In this document: positions 22,751 through 35,531 of the stretch, piece after piece | How positions within the stretch are numbered: position 1 is the first letter of the stretch | Layout: each line of letters begins with the position of its first letter | Source of the DNA: Macrobrachium rosenbergii | Lineage: Eukaryota > Arthropoda > Malacostraca > Decapoda > Palaemonidae | NCBI RefSeq assembly: GCF_040412425.1 | Contig: NC_089743.1 | Coordinates: 83,841,971-83,905,970, forward strand | Reading direction: 5' to 3' | Length of the DNA: 64,000 bases | The notes under the pieces: model-generated | Seen by the model: only the letters and a program-made list of their open reading frames with translations | What the model was told of the DNA's origin: nothing | The model's database searches: none | Program-made: the position numbers and the translations under genes

Positions 22751-24185
22751 TAAAAAGTTCGATGTTCCAATAAATGGATGGACATCAGGTGAGGCTGCTC
22801 TCAAGATTGAACGGCCTTGACTTCTTCAATCGCTCAGTCATCAACAAGCGACGAAAATAATGGAAAAACATATATGATAAAGCAGGCACAAAGGCGTGTT
22901 CGGTTTAAAGCCTGTAGTACTCAATAAACCTTACTAATGGCGTATTAGACGGCCCACGTACTCCTACAAGACTTCGTCACGCTAAAACCACATCATCTTT
23001 GGAGTCTTTTTTTTTATTGCGTTACGCTAAACTGACAAAAATACAAAAAAGATAACTATTAAAACAAAGTCTCTAATTTTGAAGATTGTTGTAATAATTA
23101 AGAGTAATAGAGAAGAACATACGGTATTGTAATATATCTCCACGGTCTAGAAAGTTCTAATTTGTGACCGGTAAAGTATTCAAAACAGATATAATGCGAT
23201 TAATAAAAGATGCGATACTCTTGAACATGGGCGTGGCACTTTAAGACAACAAAAACAAATGAACATCGACGTTAATTGCATATTCAAGAAAACCGTTTCT
23301 CCGTCCTGTAAAACATTCAGTAAAATTGCAAACTCCTTAAAACTAAATTTAGATCATTACAAAACTTATAGGTTTGCAAGGGTTCGTAATTGCTTTTCGA
23401 CCCATCAATATTCCACTGAAACGAAAACTAAAGATAAACAAACAAACAAAATAACAGAAATATCCAAACAACGAAAAAAAAGAGCAATATACCTTACAAA
23501 GAATGCTTACTCCTTCACAAACCATTAAAATAATTTACGGGGCGGTGCACAATGTTTTTTTAACGCGGTGCGTACATAATTATTGCTAGAAATTCACCAT
23601 TTCTCATTACTGAAATAACTCGGTGAATGAAACGATAAATACCAGAAATTCACTATTTTCTCCTCTTGGTGAATGAAACCAGGAGTTCGCCATCTTTCAC
23701 GACTGAACTGACTTGGTGAATGAAACAATAGAATTCAAGGATAAACATCAAGGAGACGGGCAATCGACTGTCACGACATCGCATCCGTTGCCTAACAACT
23801 TAAAGCAACAGTGCGCGAAGCAATTCATTAGGGCGGCCACAACACAACAGCCTTCCGACATTACGGATAAACGACTTAATTAAACTCAAGATCATGGAGG
23901 CAACCCACTTTCCAAGGTGTTTCTGGTCATGATCTATAACAATGTTACTCTCGACGATTACGTGAAACACACACAAATGTCAGGTCAAAAATCTAATAGT
24001 TTATATACAAAGGGGCCCTTTCTCTAACACAGATGGTTCAGGAGACAAAGCACGCTATTTAGTGCTAATTTGTGAAAGACCTCAGTGCACAAAACTTTTA
24101 AAACATTAGCTGTTTCATACATCTGCACTGAAGGCTCATCAGTTGCAAAGGAAACCCCTACAAGCATACAATAGGCCTACCATTC
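22751..24185. other. unannotated sequence
   Basis: No gene recognised. The 89-codon frame at 23259-23528 is Lys/Thr-rich without motifs. Short local reuse of GGTGAATGAAAC (about 23620-23720) suggests a degenerate small repeat. Confidence 0.45.
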
Positions 24186-25840
24186 ATTTCAGTCTTGTAG
24201 ACACTCTTGAATTTCCTTGATATGAAGCCCTTTCTTTCAAATGCCTCTTGAACTTCATCTATCTGATCTAACAGATCAGAATTATATACTTTTCACCAGT
24301 CCATCATCCTCCGTTCTTTCTACGTGACCAAACCATCTTAAAAAAAATTCTGATCCATCATTTCACTTAGATCAATCTTTTCACCCTTTCTTTTATGTAT
24401 CTCTACATTTATCATCCTTTCAGTTCCTCATACACCACATACACTACACAAACATTGCATCTGGGCAATATCGTTGTTTCCCTATCAACTGCATTTCAAC
24501 AATTTCCTTTCAGTACCCGACATTAGTATTGTGTAGTGCTGCCAACATCAGCATCCCACTCTTCAATTCAAAGCCCAGTCTCATCCCTCAACTTTGCACC
24601 TTCATCTACTGTCCTTTCACTGACATTGAACCATTCCACCCACAAAGCCATGGAATCATAACAAACCCTTATCTCAGATCCACATTTACATCAAACCAGT
24701 CACTCTCCAGTCTTCATAAACTAACACACTTCAGTTCCATCATGAAAAAATCTAATAATTATCAGTAACTTATATTTCATACCACACATTTTCGATACCT
24801 TCAACACAGCTTCTCTATAGATTCTATGTGCATTTCTTAGGTCTATAAGAATCTCATAGGCTTTGTTTTCAAACTTCTAACAAAGTTGCGTCATTAAAAA
24901 TACTTTAATCCTGCATTGTCCGTTCTATATCAGTATTTCTGTCATCTGTCTTACTTTCTCTGTCATATCCTACCTCACACCTTCCTCTGGTATACTGAGG
25001 AATGTTATGCCCTTATACAAGGGAACAATTAACTATCTCATATGTGCCTTTGAAACCTTTCCCTCAGCCAGACATACCTTACACACCCTGGTTAGGCATT
25101 CAATTGCACTTTCACCCAAGCACAATCTGTCTTGCAGCCCCATCAACTCTTGGAACCTTACCAATCTTCAGCTTCTTTTCTTAAATGCCCTTCTTACATC
25201 CTCAAATCGCTCCCGCAGGCAATTTCAGACTTGCACGAATACGATCTATTGCTTCATTAACCCTCCACAAATCTTCAAAATAGTCCATCGAACCAGGAGT
25301 ACATTCTTCAGACAGCAACCCTTCATTTATATCCCCCATTCGAAGATCCATGTTCTCAACAACATTTTCGTCTATATTACTTCTCTGTAGAACATACAGT
25401 ACTCTCATTCTTGAAGTTCTTGCACACATTCGTCCTTCTGTTCTCATCACCTGCCTTCTTCTCTCTCACTTTCTTCTTGACTACCTTATCCAGCATCCTG
25501 TTTGCTTCCTCACGATCTTCTTTTCCGCCTTGCAACTGCAATTTAAATGATCTCCTTCATTCCTTTACTAAGCCTTCTATTTCCTCATCCCACCACTTAT
25601 TGCGATTTCCCCTCTTCCTACCCTCCTATACCCACAAACACTCATGGGAGCCCTAATGTCCGCATCCTGAATTTACCAACTCATTTCACTTTCATGCCTT
25701 TAGCCCATGCCCAATTTTCATCCATTTTCTCTTCATATGCCCTTTGCACTTCCTTCCTTCCCATCAACTTACGTGTCTTGATTTCATTTACAGCTAACTT
25801 GAACATCTATTAATTTTACCTTTCACTTCAAACAGATAAC
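24186..25840 (-). pseudogene. decayed LINE: linker, RT and C-terminal region
   Basis: Read on the minus strand from about 25840 downward, blocks appear in the order of an arthropod LINE ORF2. A VCG..RVGRGE.. linker with a Lys/Arg-rich KKxxR segment lies at about 25640-25450. YFEDLWRVNEA (family YFE.LLNVNE) follows at about 25270. AYEILIDLRNAHRIYREAV, equivalent to the FVDLEKAYDRV.R..L block, then KVSKMCGMKYKLL, fall at about 24864-24750, and an EWFNVS block lies at about 24640. A FFKMVWSRRK-like copy of the RWFGHVER tail is at about 24330. Stops and frameshifts throughout. It resembles the elements behind the relics at 20056 and 36735. Confidence 0.75.
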
Positions 25841-26280
25841 GATCACATATACCTCTAGCCACTCTTCCTCTCACCATTACTTCATTAAAATTGTTCTTCC
25901 ATCTCCTGAACAGATAACAGATAACCTAACAAGCCCTTTCCCCGCCATTTTCTCTATCTCATATACACTTATGAGAACTCATCTTTGGAATCCATGTATT
26001 TCCAACAATCAAGCCAATTTCTAAAAAAAATTCCAGAAGACAATCTCTAATTTCATTTACTAAATGGGCTCCATACCTGTAATCAATGCCATCTCTCTTA
26101 TGTTATCTACCTTTGCATCTAAATTGACTAGACTAACACCCGTTCATATTCTTCATAGCTAGCCAGACACAGATTTTATTAATCATAAGACATTCTCTCA
26201 TCATACTCAATCTTGCCCATACAGTTCTCGAACTACGAAGTTTATAAGTTTTCATCTGCCTCCATAACCTTCTTGATACA
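25841..26280. other. unannotated sequence, possibly upstream part of the LINE relic
   Basis: Composition continues that of the LINE relic but I recognise no endonuclease motif. Confidence 0.4.
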
Positions 26281-26283
26281 TAC

Positions 26284-26286
26284 ACA

Positions 26287-26379
<93 letters not shown>
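26284..26379. repeat. compound (CA)n(TA)n microsatellite
   Basis: About 40 bp of (CA)n pass into about 54 bp of (TA)n. Confidence 0.98.
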
Positions 26380-26425
26380 TATATAATCATTATAATCACT
26401 TTTGTACGTGATTCATTTACCGCAC

Positions 26426-26564
26426 ATTACCACAGGTGAAAAATAAGAGACGGGGTGTAGGTCCTGACCGGTTTCGACTTTATTTCCAAGCCATTGACGA
26501 AGGCTTGGAAATAAAGTCGAAACTGGTCAGGACCTACACCCCGTCTCTTATTTTTCACCTGTGG

Positions 26565-26568
<4 letters not shown>
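26426..26568. mobile_element. near-perfect palindrome, 67-bp arms, ending in (AT)n
   Basis: Left arm 26426-26492, 9-bp loop, right arm 26502-26568; I count one mismatch in 67. The right arm runs directly into (AT)n. The plus strand from 26493 reads ATTGACGAAGGC then GGAAATAAAGTCGAAAC: a TGACGA...GTCGAAAC arrangement like the CUGANGA...GAAA core of a hammerhead ribozyme, with T for the first C. No coding capacity. Confidence 0.92.
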
Positions 26569-26619
<51 letters not shown>

Positions 26620-26703
26620 AACATACATAATCACACACTATATAATGTATGTATGTATGTATGTATGTATGTATGTATGTATGTATGTATGTATGTATGT
26701 ATG
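26567..26703. repeat. (AT)n and (TATG)n microsatellites
   Basis: (AT)n at 26567-26617, a short spacer, then (TATG)n at 26646-26703. Confidence 0.97.
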
Positions 26704-26709
26704 TGTTTG

Positions 26710-27630
26710 TGCGCACGTGCGAATATACACTCTTTCAGAGAACTGGAAAAGGAGAGGGAGTAAAATTTTCTCCCAATAACTTGTCCGCAAATGTTGTATC
26801 TCTCCCGTCTTCTCCTTCCCTGGCCTTGTCTTTGACCTAAAAGTTTCATAACGACAAAAATTCCATTCGGTGCTGAAGGGAAGTTTTCCGATAACAAGTC
26901 TTTTGAGAGTCTTGGTAACAAGTTAACCACTCGTACATTTCCCGAACGAATACTGAGACTTTATCAAAAAGGAATTTGAAGAAGACGTTCTTTCTTTATG
27001 GCTGTCACTGTGAAATAACCAATTACGAGTATATCATAGTCATTCACTAAGAGGTTCATTATTTCCTAATAGTGCAGAACTCAATGCAGAGATGTGGGAC
27101 GACATTTTCCAGAAGGCTAAAGACTGTAACTGAGAGGGACATTAAAATGAAGAAAAACCACGACAGGAGTTTCGACTTCTTTTGTCATTTCTGCATTTTC
27201 TTGTACTCGGTGGCTGACTAGGGTACACTGGGTCTAGCGGGGTACACTCGGTCTAGTGTGACATATTTCCTGGGCAGGAATCGCTCTTGGAACTATTCCT
27301 TACATTCCAATCTTTAAATAAACAATTCGGTATTATCATTTCAGAGCCTATTCGCTGAAACTTACCGCTACGAAATCTTATACTCTTCAGAAACAACAAA
27401 CAAGTTTCAAATCTCAACATCATCCACACAACACATTGGCCTTCGTCTTCATTTACTCCTGACATGCGGAGTCGAGACGGTTTCATTAAACTGACCCCTT
27501 TTACTTCTTGTGACTATTACGTCGTTTTACGAAAGTTTCCTCAGGCTTTTGCTATGAATGGTTTAAGTTCTGGTTAATCTCTGCAAGACAATAAATCTCA
27601 CCGGTGTTTCCTGCCTTTGTGTTGTTATTT
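26710..27630. other. unannotated sequence
   Basis: No recognisable gene or family repeat; the frame at 27253-27486 is unsupported. GGGTACACTSGGTCTAG is locally duplicated near 27218-27257. Confidence 0.45.
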
Positions 27631-27635
27631 CCCTA

Positions 27636-27789
27636 AATTATAACGGTCTAGATTGTAACATTTCTTCGATGAATAGTCAGCCTATCAATTATAACGGTCT
27701 AGGTTGTAACATTTCTTCGATGAATAGTCAGCCTATCAATTATAACGGTCTAGATTGTAACATTTCTTCAATGAATAGTCAGACTATCA
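27636..27789. repeat. tandem repeat, 3 x 51 bp
   Basis: AATTATAACGGTCTAGATTG begins copies at 27636, 27687 and 27738; copies differ at only a few positions (R for A/G in TCTAGRTTG and TTCRATG), so the array is young. 51 is divisible by three but stops occur. Confidence 0.96.
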
Positions 27790-28971
27790 GCTTTCTATGC
27801 CAACAATCAACCTAGCTTTATTTTTTCTTTGTCATATGCAATGGTTAACTAATATACTTTCTTCAATCATTTAGTGTTTTATCAATCTCAAAAAAACTTT
27901 CCATTTCCCTTTTAAAAATATTGGTTTTCGATGTAATAAGAGGAATGAGCATCTGTTCTGTTTTTTTTCTTTTTGCAGGAGGAATGAGGAACATCCGGTT
28001 AAAAACACTTGTGCAATGTATTTCACGCAGAGTATCGCGCAGGACTTGTAATATTTTGTCAGATCAAAATTACCTGAGATAGGCCTTTGACAGACTGCAA
28101 AACGCTAGACAGTGGTACATATATCAACTAAGGTTATCGATCATAAACGCAGAGTATCTAAATGATACTTCTGCACTGAAACGAACTGTAAATAAAAGAA
28201 ATGATTGAATGTGTACAGAAGCATGAAAATGTATGTTTAAGAGTGTCTCGGGGAAATTGGTTCCCTTTAATAAAAGAAAAAATACCAAGTAAAGAATATC
28301 CCCTGTACAATAAAAGGTCGACGAAAAGTTAACCTTTCTTTGCGTTTAATTAGTCGTCCTTACCCTTTAGTAATTAAGATACCAGACTAAAGTCATTGCT
28401 GGCCCCTATTTTGAGGGATAAATAATCAAATAAAAGGCATTTAATACTTTCACGCTATTTAGCAGCCAAGTATCTCATAGCTGTGCCAATTCAGCATTTC
28501 AGATGTCAATTGCATAAGCACATTTTTTGTATGACTTTGTGTATACGCACAACTGATCAATGCACGCATATTATACATATATATACATGTGTGTGTGCGT
28601 GTGTGTGTGTATAAAGCATCAAACAAGAGAGAAAGCAGCGGAGAAACATATTCGCTGACTCTTCAACAAGAGGCAGTAGACAGATTCTCCATCTCGCAGT
28701 TCAGTTCTCTTCGAAAACCACGAAACTGGGGTCAGACTTTCCGTCATAACTTTGAGAGAAGAGTTCGAGAATTATTTCCTTTTATAATCTTATATAATAT
28801 TTTACATTGCGGGCTATCAACAACGGTTGTACATTAAATTCAACTGGTCCATCCTTCAATTCTTTCAGTTGAGAATGTTTTGAGAGGTGGATCCTTTTCT
28901 GATACCGAGTACGTGTAAGTACATAATAGGTAGGCAGATGAATGGAAAACACAATCAATTCATATCCTTCA
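27790..28971. other. unannotated AT-rich sequence
   Basis: Only a small (TG)n near 28589-28611. No gene recognised. Confidence 0.5.
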
Positions 28972-29225
28972 GCCCCTGTACGGGGTAGTGCCGTCAGTGC
29001 ACCTCACGTGGTACGCTGTAGGCATTACTAAAGGGTGTCTGCAGCTCTCCTTCGGTCCCTAACTATACTCACTGTTTAGCCTTTTACTTTACCTCCGTTC
29101 CCATTTTCTTTCTTCAATCTTGCTGTCGAACCTCTCAAATTATGACTTCTTACTGGAACAGCGGGAATTTTCTGCCAGTTCCACCTTTAGACCATTGTAT
29201 TTCATCTCCTGTATTTTCTGGATAT
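28972..29225 (-). mobile_element. dispersed repeat family B, copy 2
   Basis: Inverted relative to copy 1: CGGGGTAGTGCCGTCAGTGC followed by ACC, CTGTAGGCATTAC, TGCAGC and CCTTTTACTTTACCTCC-type words match the complement of copies 3 and 4. The left (element 3') end is clear; the right limit is approximate. Confidence 0.75.
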
Positions 29226-29805
29226 CTATCTTGCTGTCCAACCACTCCAACTCCCTCTTTCCTTTCTATGCAAGCGGGCCGCCCCTCTTAAGACAGTGGC
29301 GAAAAGGCCTCCCCTGTCCCACCCCTGCCCCGCGCTTGGCTTGACAGCCCAAATAGCATAAGTATGTTTAGACAATAAATTGTACAAAGATCAAAACGTC
29401 TGAGTCAACCTGACTTTTGTAAACCGGACTAATGCCTCCTTCCCTCTAACCCCGACCGTAAATAAATAGACAAACAAACGGAGAAATGAACAGCCTTCTT
29501 TTCCAGCGAACCCCGGGAATGCTCGGAGAGGAAATTGAGAATCCTTTGACCTGAGAAGAGAGAGGACCCTTTTGTTGCGTATTTGAGAAGGCAATGTGCC
29601 CTCCTCCATCCAGCAGGCGCTGTCGGGAAGAAACTGAAGATCAATCGGCATAATATCCGTTTGGCTCCTCACATTCAATATCGAATGGCTGGTTGTATTT
29701 TACAGGTCACGGCTATTCATCACGGTATCGGAATTCACACGGTCTTTTTCCAAAATAAATTCTGGTTTATTTTAAGGCTTGTCAGCTGGGATCCTTTAGA
29801 TTATT
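29226..29805. other. unannotated sequence
   Basis: Somewhat GC-richer than average around 29270-29340 and 29480-29650. Overlapping frames on both strands without recognisable domains. Confidence 0.45.
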
Positions 29806-29809
29806 ACAT

Positions 29810-29812
29810 ACA

Positions 29813-29862
<50 letters not shown>
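29810..29862. repeat. (ATT)n microsatellite
   Basis: Pure trinucleotide run. Confidence 0.98.
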
Positions 29863-29863
<1 letters not shown>

Positions 29864-29988
29864 GGTGATTTTTGAATGGTTGTCAAAGCTTTTGGGGGGT
29901 CCTCCTATTGGCTGGAAGCGGAATGATTCATCGCCAAAATTTCAAAGCCTGCTGGCAGGTACCAATATGGCATAGATGTACCTCTGGC

Positions 29989-29989
<1 letters not shown>

Positions 29990-30037
<48 letters not shown>
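29990..30037. repeat. (ATT)n microsatellite at left of palindrome
   Basis: Pure trinucleotide run ending about 20 bp before a palindromic repeat. Confidence 0.98.
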
Positions 30038-30039
<2 letters not shown>

Positions 30040-30057
30040 TATAGCATGAGTCTTGAA

Positions 30058-30249
30058 ATGGAGAAGGCAAACCCACAGTTATGTATGGTACAAACATTTA
30101 AATCTATACAGAGAGATTTCGGAACTCTGTTCGATTCCCTTTTCCAATCTGAGATTTAAAAGGGGAATCGAACAGATTCCCGAACCCTCTCTCTATAGAC
30201 TTACTTTTAAATATTTTTATAACCATACATAACTGTGGATTTGCTTCTC

Positions 30250-30252
<3 letters not shown>
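30058..30252. mobile_element. palindromic repeat flanked by (ATT)n, with strong internal stem-loop
   Basis: Left arm 30058-30148 and right arm about 30158-30252 are imperfect complements; the ends are ATGGAGAAGGCAAACCCACA and its diverged complement ending TTGCTTCTCCAT. On the plus strand CTGA (30149-30152) is followed by GGGAATC (30163-30169), loop GAACA, GATTCCC (30175-30181) and GAA, a perfect 7-bp stem placed like helix II of a hammerhead; the complement of the left arm keeps TTCCGAAAT. (ATT)n lies on both sides. Confidence 0.85.

Positions 30253-30340
<88 letters not shown>
30252..30340. repeat. (ATT)n microsatellite at right of palindrome
   Basis: Two (ATT)n runs separated by one extra T. 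A partly similar ATTATT...TCAAAACGAAG segment recurs after it at 30394-30425, a small local duplication with CATTCA...AAACACGTCTAAAGG. Confidence 0.96.
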
Positions 30341-30341
<1 letters not shown>

Positions 30342-33300
30342 AAACGAAGTAAACGAAGCATTCACATTAAACACGTCTAAAGGGCAAGCAATTTATTATT
30401 ATTATCATCATTATTCAAAACGAAGGAAATGAAACATTCATATCAAACACGTCTAAAGGAGAAGCAACTGACAAATAAATAAACGCGAGGAAAGAGGGAA
30501 AAACAGAAAATAAAACGAAACAATGCAAATCATCACACATAAAAATGTACGTGCACAGACAGCAACGCAAGTGAGGAAAATAAGCCAAAGGAGTGTGACA
30601 CTTTGAACCAGTGTTGCGGCCTCTCCTAAACCTACCACCATCGGCATCAATAACTGCCTGGAAAACCATTCCTCAGTTTTACAGCGAAAGGAAAGTGCGT
30701 CTCTGCTGGTTGGTCAGCCCGAGGATCCCATCGCTAATCCCCTAATCCTCACGTCCTCGTTGGGGTCACCCATAATGGGTCTGTGCTGGCATAAGCTGGT
30801 TTAACCTAAACCAACCAACTTGCCGGGTGGGAAGTGTGACGACACGACGCTTCAACAAAGTGTGAACGCACTGACGTTCTGGCAAAGTGAGTAACAAGCA
30901 TTCTGTCTCGAGGGACAGATGTGAAAGAGGCCAATAGAAGTTCCCTTTTCAGACAGAGCTTAAGGAAAGTTTAGCCAAGTTTGCATTTTCCTAAAGGTGG
31001 AAATACCGGGAAGCTACTGCCATCGAGAGAGGAGTACAATCTTCCAGTAACGGTAGATCACAATATCTGAACGGCGTTGCAATATATTTATCCTCTATGT
31101 AGATATAGGAGGCTTTCCGAACAATAATTACTTTTCTGGTAGCATTAGATCATCGTGTTTTCAACGGCTGTGAACCAGAGAGCTCAAGAGTTGAAAGGAA
31201 TACCTAGTAACTTTAGACAGTCAGAATCATTTGCCAGAGTGTTACTTATGCAAAGCATACCTTTACTCTAGCATTAAAGCTGATATGATGAACTTTTGTG
31301 CGTTGACATTTATTAGCAAGACTGCGTAGAATGGAAAAGCCAGTTATTATTATTATCATCAAAAGCCTAGCTGCAACCACAATTGGAAGAGGTATATTCC
31401 AAGCCAGATGGCTTCAATAGGGAAAGCAGTCCTTACTAAAAATGAAATTGAGAAATGAGATAAATCAAGAAAAAAATAACAAAGAAAAATATTATAAAAT
31501 AAATTAATAAGATGAATATGAATGAAAGTATAAAGTGAGACTCGTGGAGAGCAGGATATAGATTTCTGCAGGCAACACCTTCCCTCTATTGCATAACTTT
31601 TATACGTGGCACCTGAAATCTCACGTAGCAGACACACCAGATACGAATGTACGTATGTTAAACCAAATTATCGAAAGAAATATTCACGTTTTGTTAGAAT
31701 CCTAAACTAACAAATTTAGAAAGGATTATTAAACAACCAGTAGTTCCCTGTCCTTTAGCTATGACATCGAATATTCTTTGTGGTTGAGTGCTGGATGACA
31801 AAGAATGGCAGTATACGTAACAACTGATACATTGCTTATTTTGCCGTAGAAGGGCTCTTGCTCACACAAGAAAAGAAGAATCTTATATTAATTTATCAGT
31901 ACATACTAATCATCATAAAATTTCTTGACGTCGTGTTACTTCATTTGCTTAACACAATGAATATCATATACCACCTTTGTCCTTGAATACAACGCTGTTT
32001 ATGTGGCTACATTGTAAAACAATTACTCAAAACTGATACTAAACATTTCCAATAAAGGGTTACTTAATATTGCCTATTGACCAAATGGATAACTTACATG
32101 GAGGAAAAAAAAAAAAAAAAACAAAGTGGCTGGGAAGATCTGACCTTTAAACACTGTCTCCTTTTCTCTCCCCCCACGAAAGGCCTCTCAGTATGATGCT
32201 TGCATTATTGATCAACCATCTTCCCCTGCAATAGTGAGCGACACCATTAGATAGTTTACTGAATCCCACAGTCGTTATCTAACAGTGTGTTGAACTACGA
32301 TACGGGCGGCCTCATAGCAATGCTATTCCAGTCTGTTAAAAACATGACACTTCATGATGACGCAACTGTTGCAACTCTTGGACAACTGCAAAGGTACACA
32401 CCGTCACGAGACGAGTGTTGATGGAAAATCATCGATAACTAGGCTCACGTCAGCGACCCCCTGTCGAGGGTGTCTAGACACGTAAAACTTCGCCAACCGA
32501 GAATGGGGGGAAGGGGGAAACCCTTTTTTTAACAGCCTTAGCTCCAGCGTAGGATGACGGGTTGGGTAGGCCACGTGTCTAGTCTAGAAGGGCCTGGGAG
32601 AGAGAAGACGGAGAAAAAGAAGAAATCAGCTGATTCCATGCGCGGTCACGTGGTTTTCCATCCCGCCCCACCCGACATGGCAACTACCAATCGCTGCACG
32701 TCTTTCGGCCCCTCCCCTCTTACCACGACCCCCCTCCAAATCCCCCTTTACACCATCCCATGCAATGCAGAGGAACATTGTAGAGAAGTTAATTTTTTTC
32801 TTTACGAGTGAAACTGGAAGCTGGAAAGGATAAGAATAAATTCAAAAAGTCAAAATGAGAGAAATATTGCAAATAATGATGCTGACTGGTCACGAAAACT
32901 CAAAATGTGCTAAAAAATATTCTCCAGTAACTTCATTCTTCAATAAATTACTGTATCGTGACAATAAGCTATTGAAGAATGAAGTTTAACCGAAAGTTAA
33001 TTTCGTAAAAACTAATGCAGAAGGACCGTTCTGCCGGATCTAATCCCAATTTCTTCAAGAACACCGCCTATTGACCCTAAAATGAAGAAAGTTCCATCGT
33101 TACCAAACTGAACTAATTTTCCTAAGCTGTGAAGACTTCGGTTGGTACTGTATATATATTAAATATCTTGGAGGGACAATGCTCTCATCTTCACAGCCCT
33201 GATATTATCTGCGTAGATTCTGAAGTCTGGTTATTGTGCTGTAAACATTTTCAAGCCTTGCTGTCCTGGTGTTAAGCTTTGAAATATTGAACAACACACA

Positions 33301-33535
33301 TCATGGAGTTCTGAACCAGATATTCACAGCTTTTATTCCAACCAACCCCACCCAAGAAAAAAAAATAACAGCTTTCTTCTCCCAAAGGACATGGTCGATA
33401 TTTGTCAGTCTAGTTTTCGTAAAAATATGACTTTCATGAAGTAACTTTGGCAAGATAATATCCTTTGAAAAACCCCAAACGTGATCCAAGATTCAGACTC
33501 GTGCTTATGTAAGTCACACAGCCTGTACAACGTGA
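30340..33535. other. long unannotated stretch
   Basis: No gene recognised over 3 kb. Visible: a local duplication of the sequence after (ATT)n (30341-30470), a weak dispersed-repeat match at 30745-30810, poly-A at 32105-32120 and a 16-bp hairpin at 32929-32986. The 85-codon frame at 32554-32811 has no motif. Confidence 0.5.
32929..32986. repeat. 16-bp perfect hairpin, 26-bp loop
   Basis: AACTTCATTCTTCAAT (32929-32944) is complementary to ATTGAAGAATGAAGTT (32971-32986). Confidence 0.85.
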
Positions 33536-33539
33536 TTGG

Positions 33540-33540
<1 letters not shown>

Positions 33541-33598
<58 letters not shown>
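33541..33598. repeat. (TC)n microsatellite
   Basis: Pure dinucleotide run. Confidence 0.98.
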
Positions 33599-33599
33599 A

Positions 33600-34665
33600 A
33601 ATATCCTTTTCCCCACTGACCGTCAGGCAACGCAAATGGAACAGGAGTCAGATAGTCAGTGTCAGAGGTATTGACTTGCAGGGTTATCTATTAGCAAGCC
33701 AATAACTTCGAACGATACTGTATAATACACATCAAGATAAATAATTTATCAAACAACTGTTATGGCTACTACTACCAACACGACTACAAATTCTTCGTAC
33801 TGTTATGCAACCTATGCTAATGATAATAATAATGACGATAATAATTATCTTTCCTTCGTGACGGAGAAATGGACGATAATGATGCAAGAAATGGTGACCT
33901 CAGTTCCCACGCCTTTAAGATAATACATTAAAATATGACACCCACACAGGGTACCGCTGAGCTCCCATTCGTAAAGCTTAAAGAATAATAAAAAAAAAGG
34001 CTAGGAGAGAGAGAGAGAGAGAGAAAGACAGAAGAGAGAAAGAAAGAAGAAGAAGAAGAAAGAAGAAAGAATGCAGATAGTCTTATGAAACCACTATTCT
34101 CTTCTAGAATTCCTCTGCCATAGCTAAATAACAATAAACGTTATGCTTATACTCTTCTTTTGTTAAAATTATCCTTTCCTGATACGTATAAAAACTGTTA
34201 TCCTTTGTTTAGAAAAGAACAAAACATGGACATTGTTTTATATCTAATTTAGGTATTTCTCCTTCACACCAAAAGCCCTTATATGGGGTGCTTCTGAATG
34301 TTCATGTGGCGTTTATTCCAGAAAAATGAAAAAGAATGAAGGAATTCTATGTCAATTATATTCCATCAGAGAGTTAGAATTAGTAAACCAAACAATGTAC
34401 AGTTGTACACTATACGTGAAGCAGATTTGCTCTTTTTCGTGTGACCTGGCTCACTATGTAGCTGTTCTTAAGAACCTTCTCTATAATCTGAGAAGGATTA
34501 TCATTGCACAAAGTTATCGAAACAACTTATGATTCTGACAAGATCACGGAAGACTTTTCTCCTGAAATATTCTTTGCAGATAATAAAGGCTACAGGTTGT
34601 AAAAGTAGACCCTTCAAGTGGGAAAATCATTACGTATCTTCCTTAAACATAATTAACTGAGGGGA
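33600..34665. other. unannotated sequence with small purine-rich runs
   Basis: (GA)n/(GAA)n patch at 34005-34070; otherwise nothing recognised. Confidence 0.5.
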
Positions 34666-34668
34666 AAA

Positions 34669-34671
<3 letters not shown>

Positions 34672-34732
<61 letters not shown>
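34672..34732. repeat. (TC)n microsatellite
   Basis: Pure dinucleotide run. Confidence 0.98.
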
Positions 34733-34734
<2 letters not shown>

Positions 34735-34993
34735 AATACCGATATTGAAAAATGGAGGGGAATATGGCATGGCCGTATAGGGTAGGCTCTCACGGGAATC
34801 ACAATCCATTAATTTTGTGTGGACTGTTCGTCACTTTTTTCGCTCTTAGAGCAAAATCAATATCTTCCTCCCGGGAAATGGGAATAAACAAATAGATCCT
34901 AAAACTTATACGATAAATAAACTCTTTTGCATACTTACAATCGGTTATAAATGAAGTAGGCATAATGTATGTTTGTACCTTGAATACTAGCAA

Positions 34994-34999
<6 letters not shown>

Positions 35000-35048
<49 letters not shown>
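35000..35048. repeat. (GA)n microsatellite
   Basis: Pure dinucleotide run. Confidence 0.98.
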
Positions 35049-35051
<3 letters not shown>

Positions 35052-35059
35052 TCTGCGTG

Positions 35060-35525
35060 TGAATAAGCAAAGATGTCAAAAATCAAATGTTGCGGACAGT
35101 AAAGAGATACTTTCCGCTAACGTTAAATCAATGACTTAAACGTCTAATTCAGACAGAACTACACTAACAGAAGAAAGAGAAAGGAAAAAAAAAAAATATG
35201 CACAGAAACAGATAAAAAACTTTGAGACTGAACCCCTTATTATATTCTAATAGCTCACCCTTAAACAGAAACACTGAAAAGTTGATCTTTGAGAAGCCAT
35301 CACCGGGGCGGAGTACTTTCTGGCGCAGCCGTCTTGGCTCTGTCGATCTGGCGCAGCCGATTGGGCGCTAAACCCATTACGGCGCCAGCTCATTATGCGA
35401 AGGAAATTTTGACGCCAAGTAATTTTCTGGGACCAAACGATTGTAGCTGTTTTGAATACATGACATTTACATGTTTAATAAGCCTTGTATTTCCACAATA
35501 GTCACGTGGCTAAAGAATATAAAAG
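35060..35525. other. unannotated sequence with a GC-richer patch
   Basis: 35300-35415 is GC-richer with TCTGGCGCAGCCG used twice (about 35318 and 35348), a small internal duplication. Nothing identified. Confidence 0.4.
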
Positions 35526-35531
35526 ATCCTC

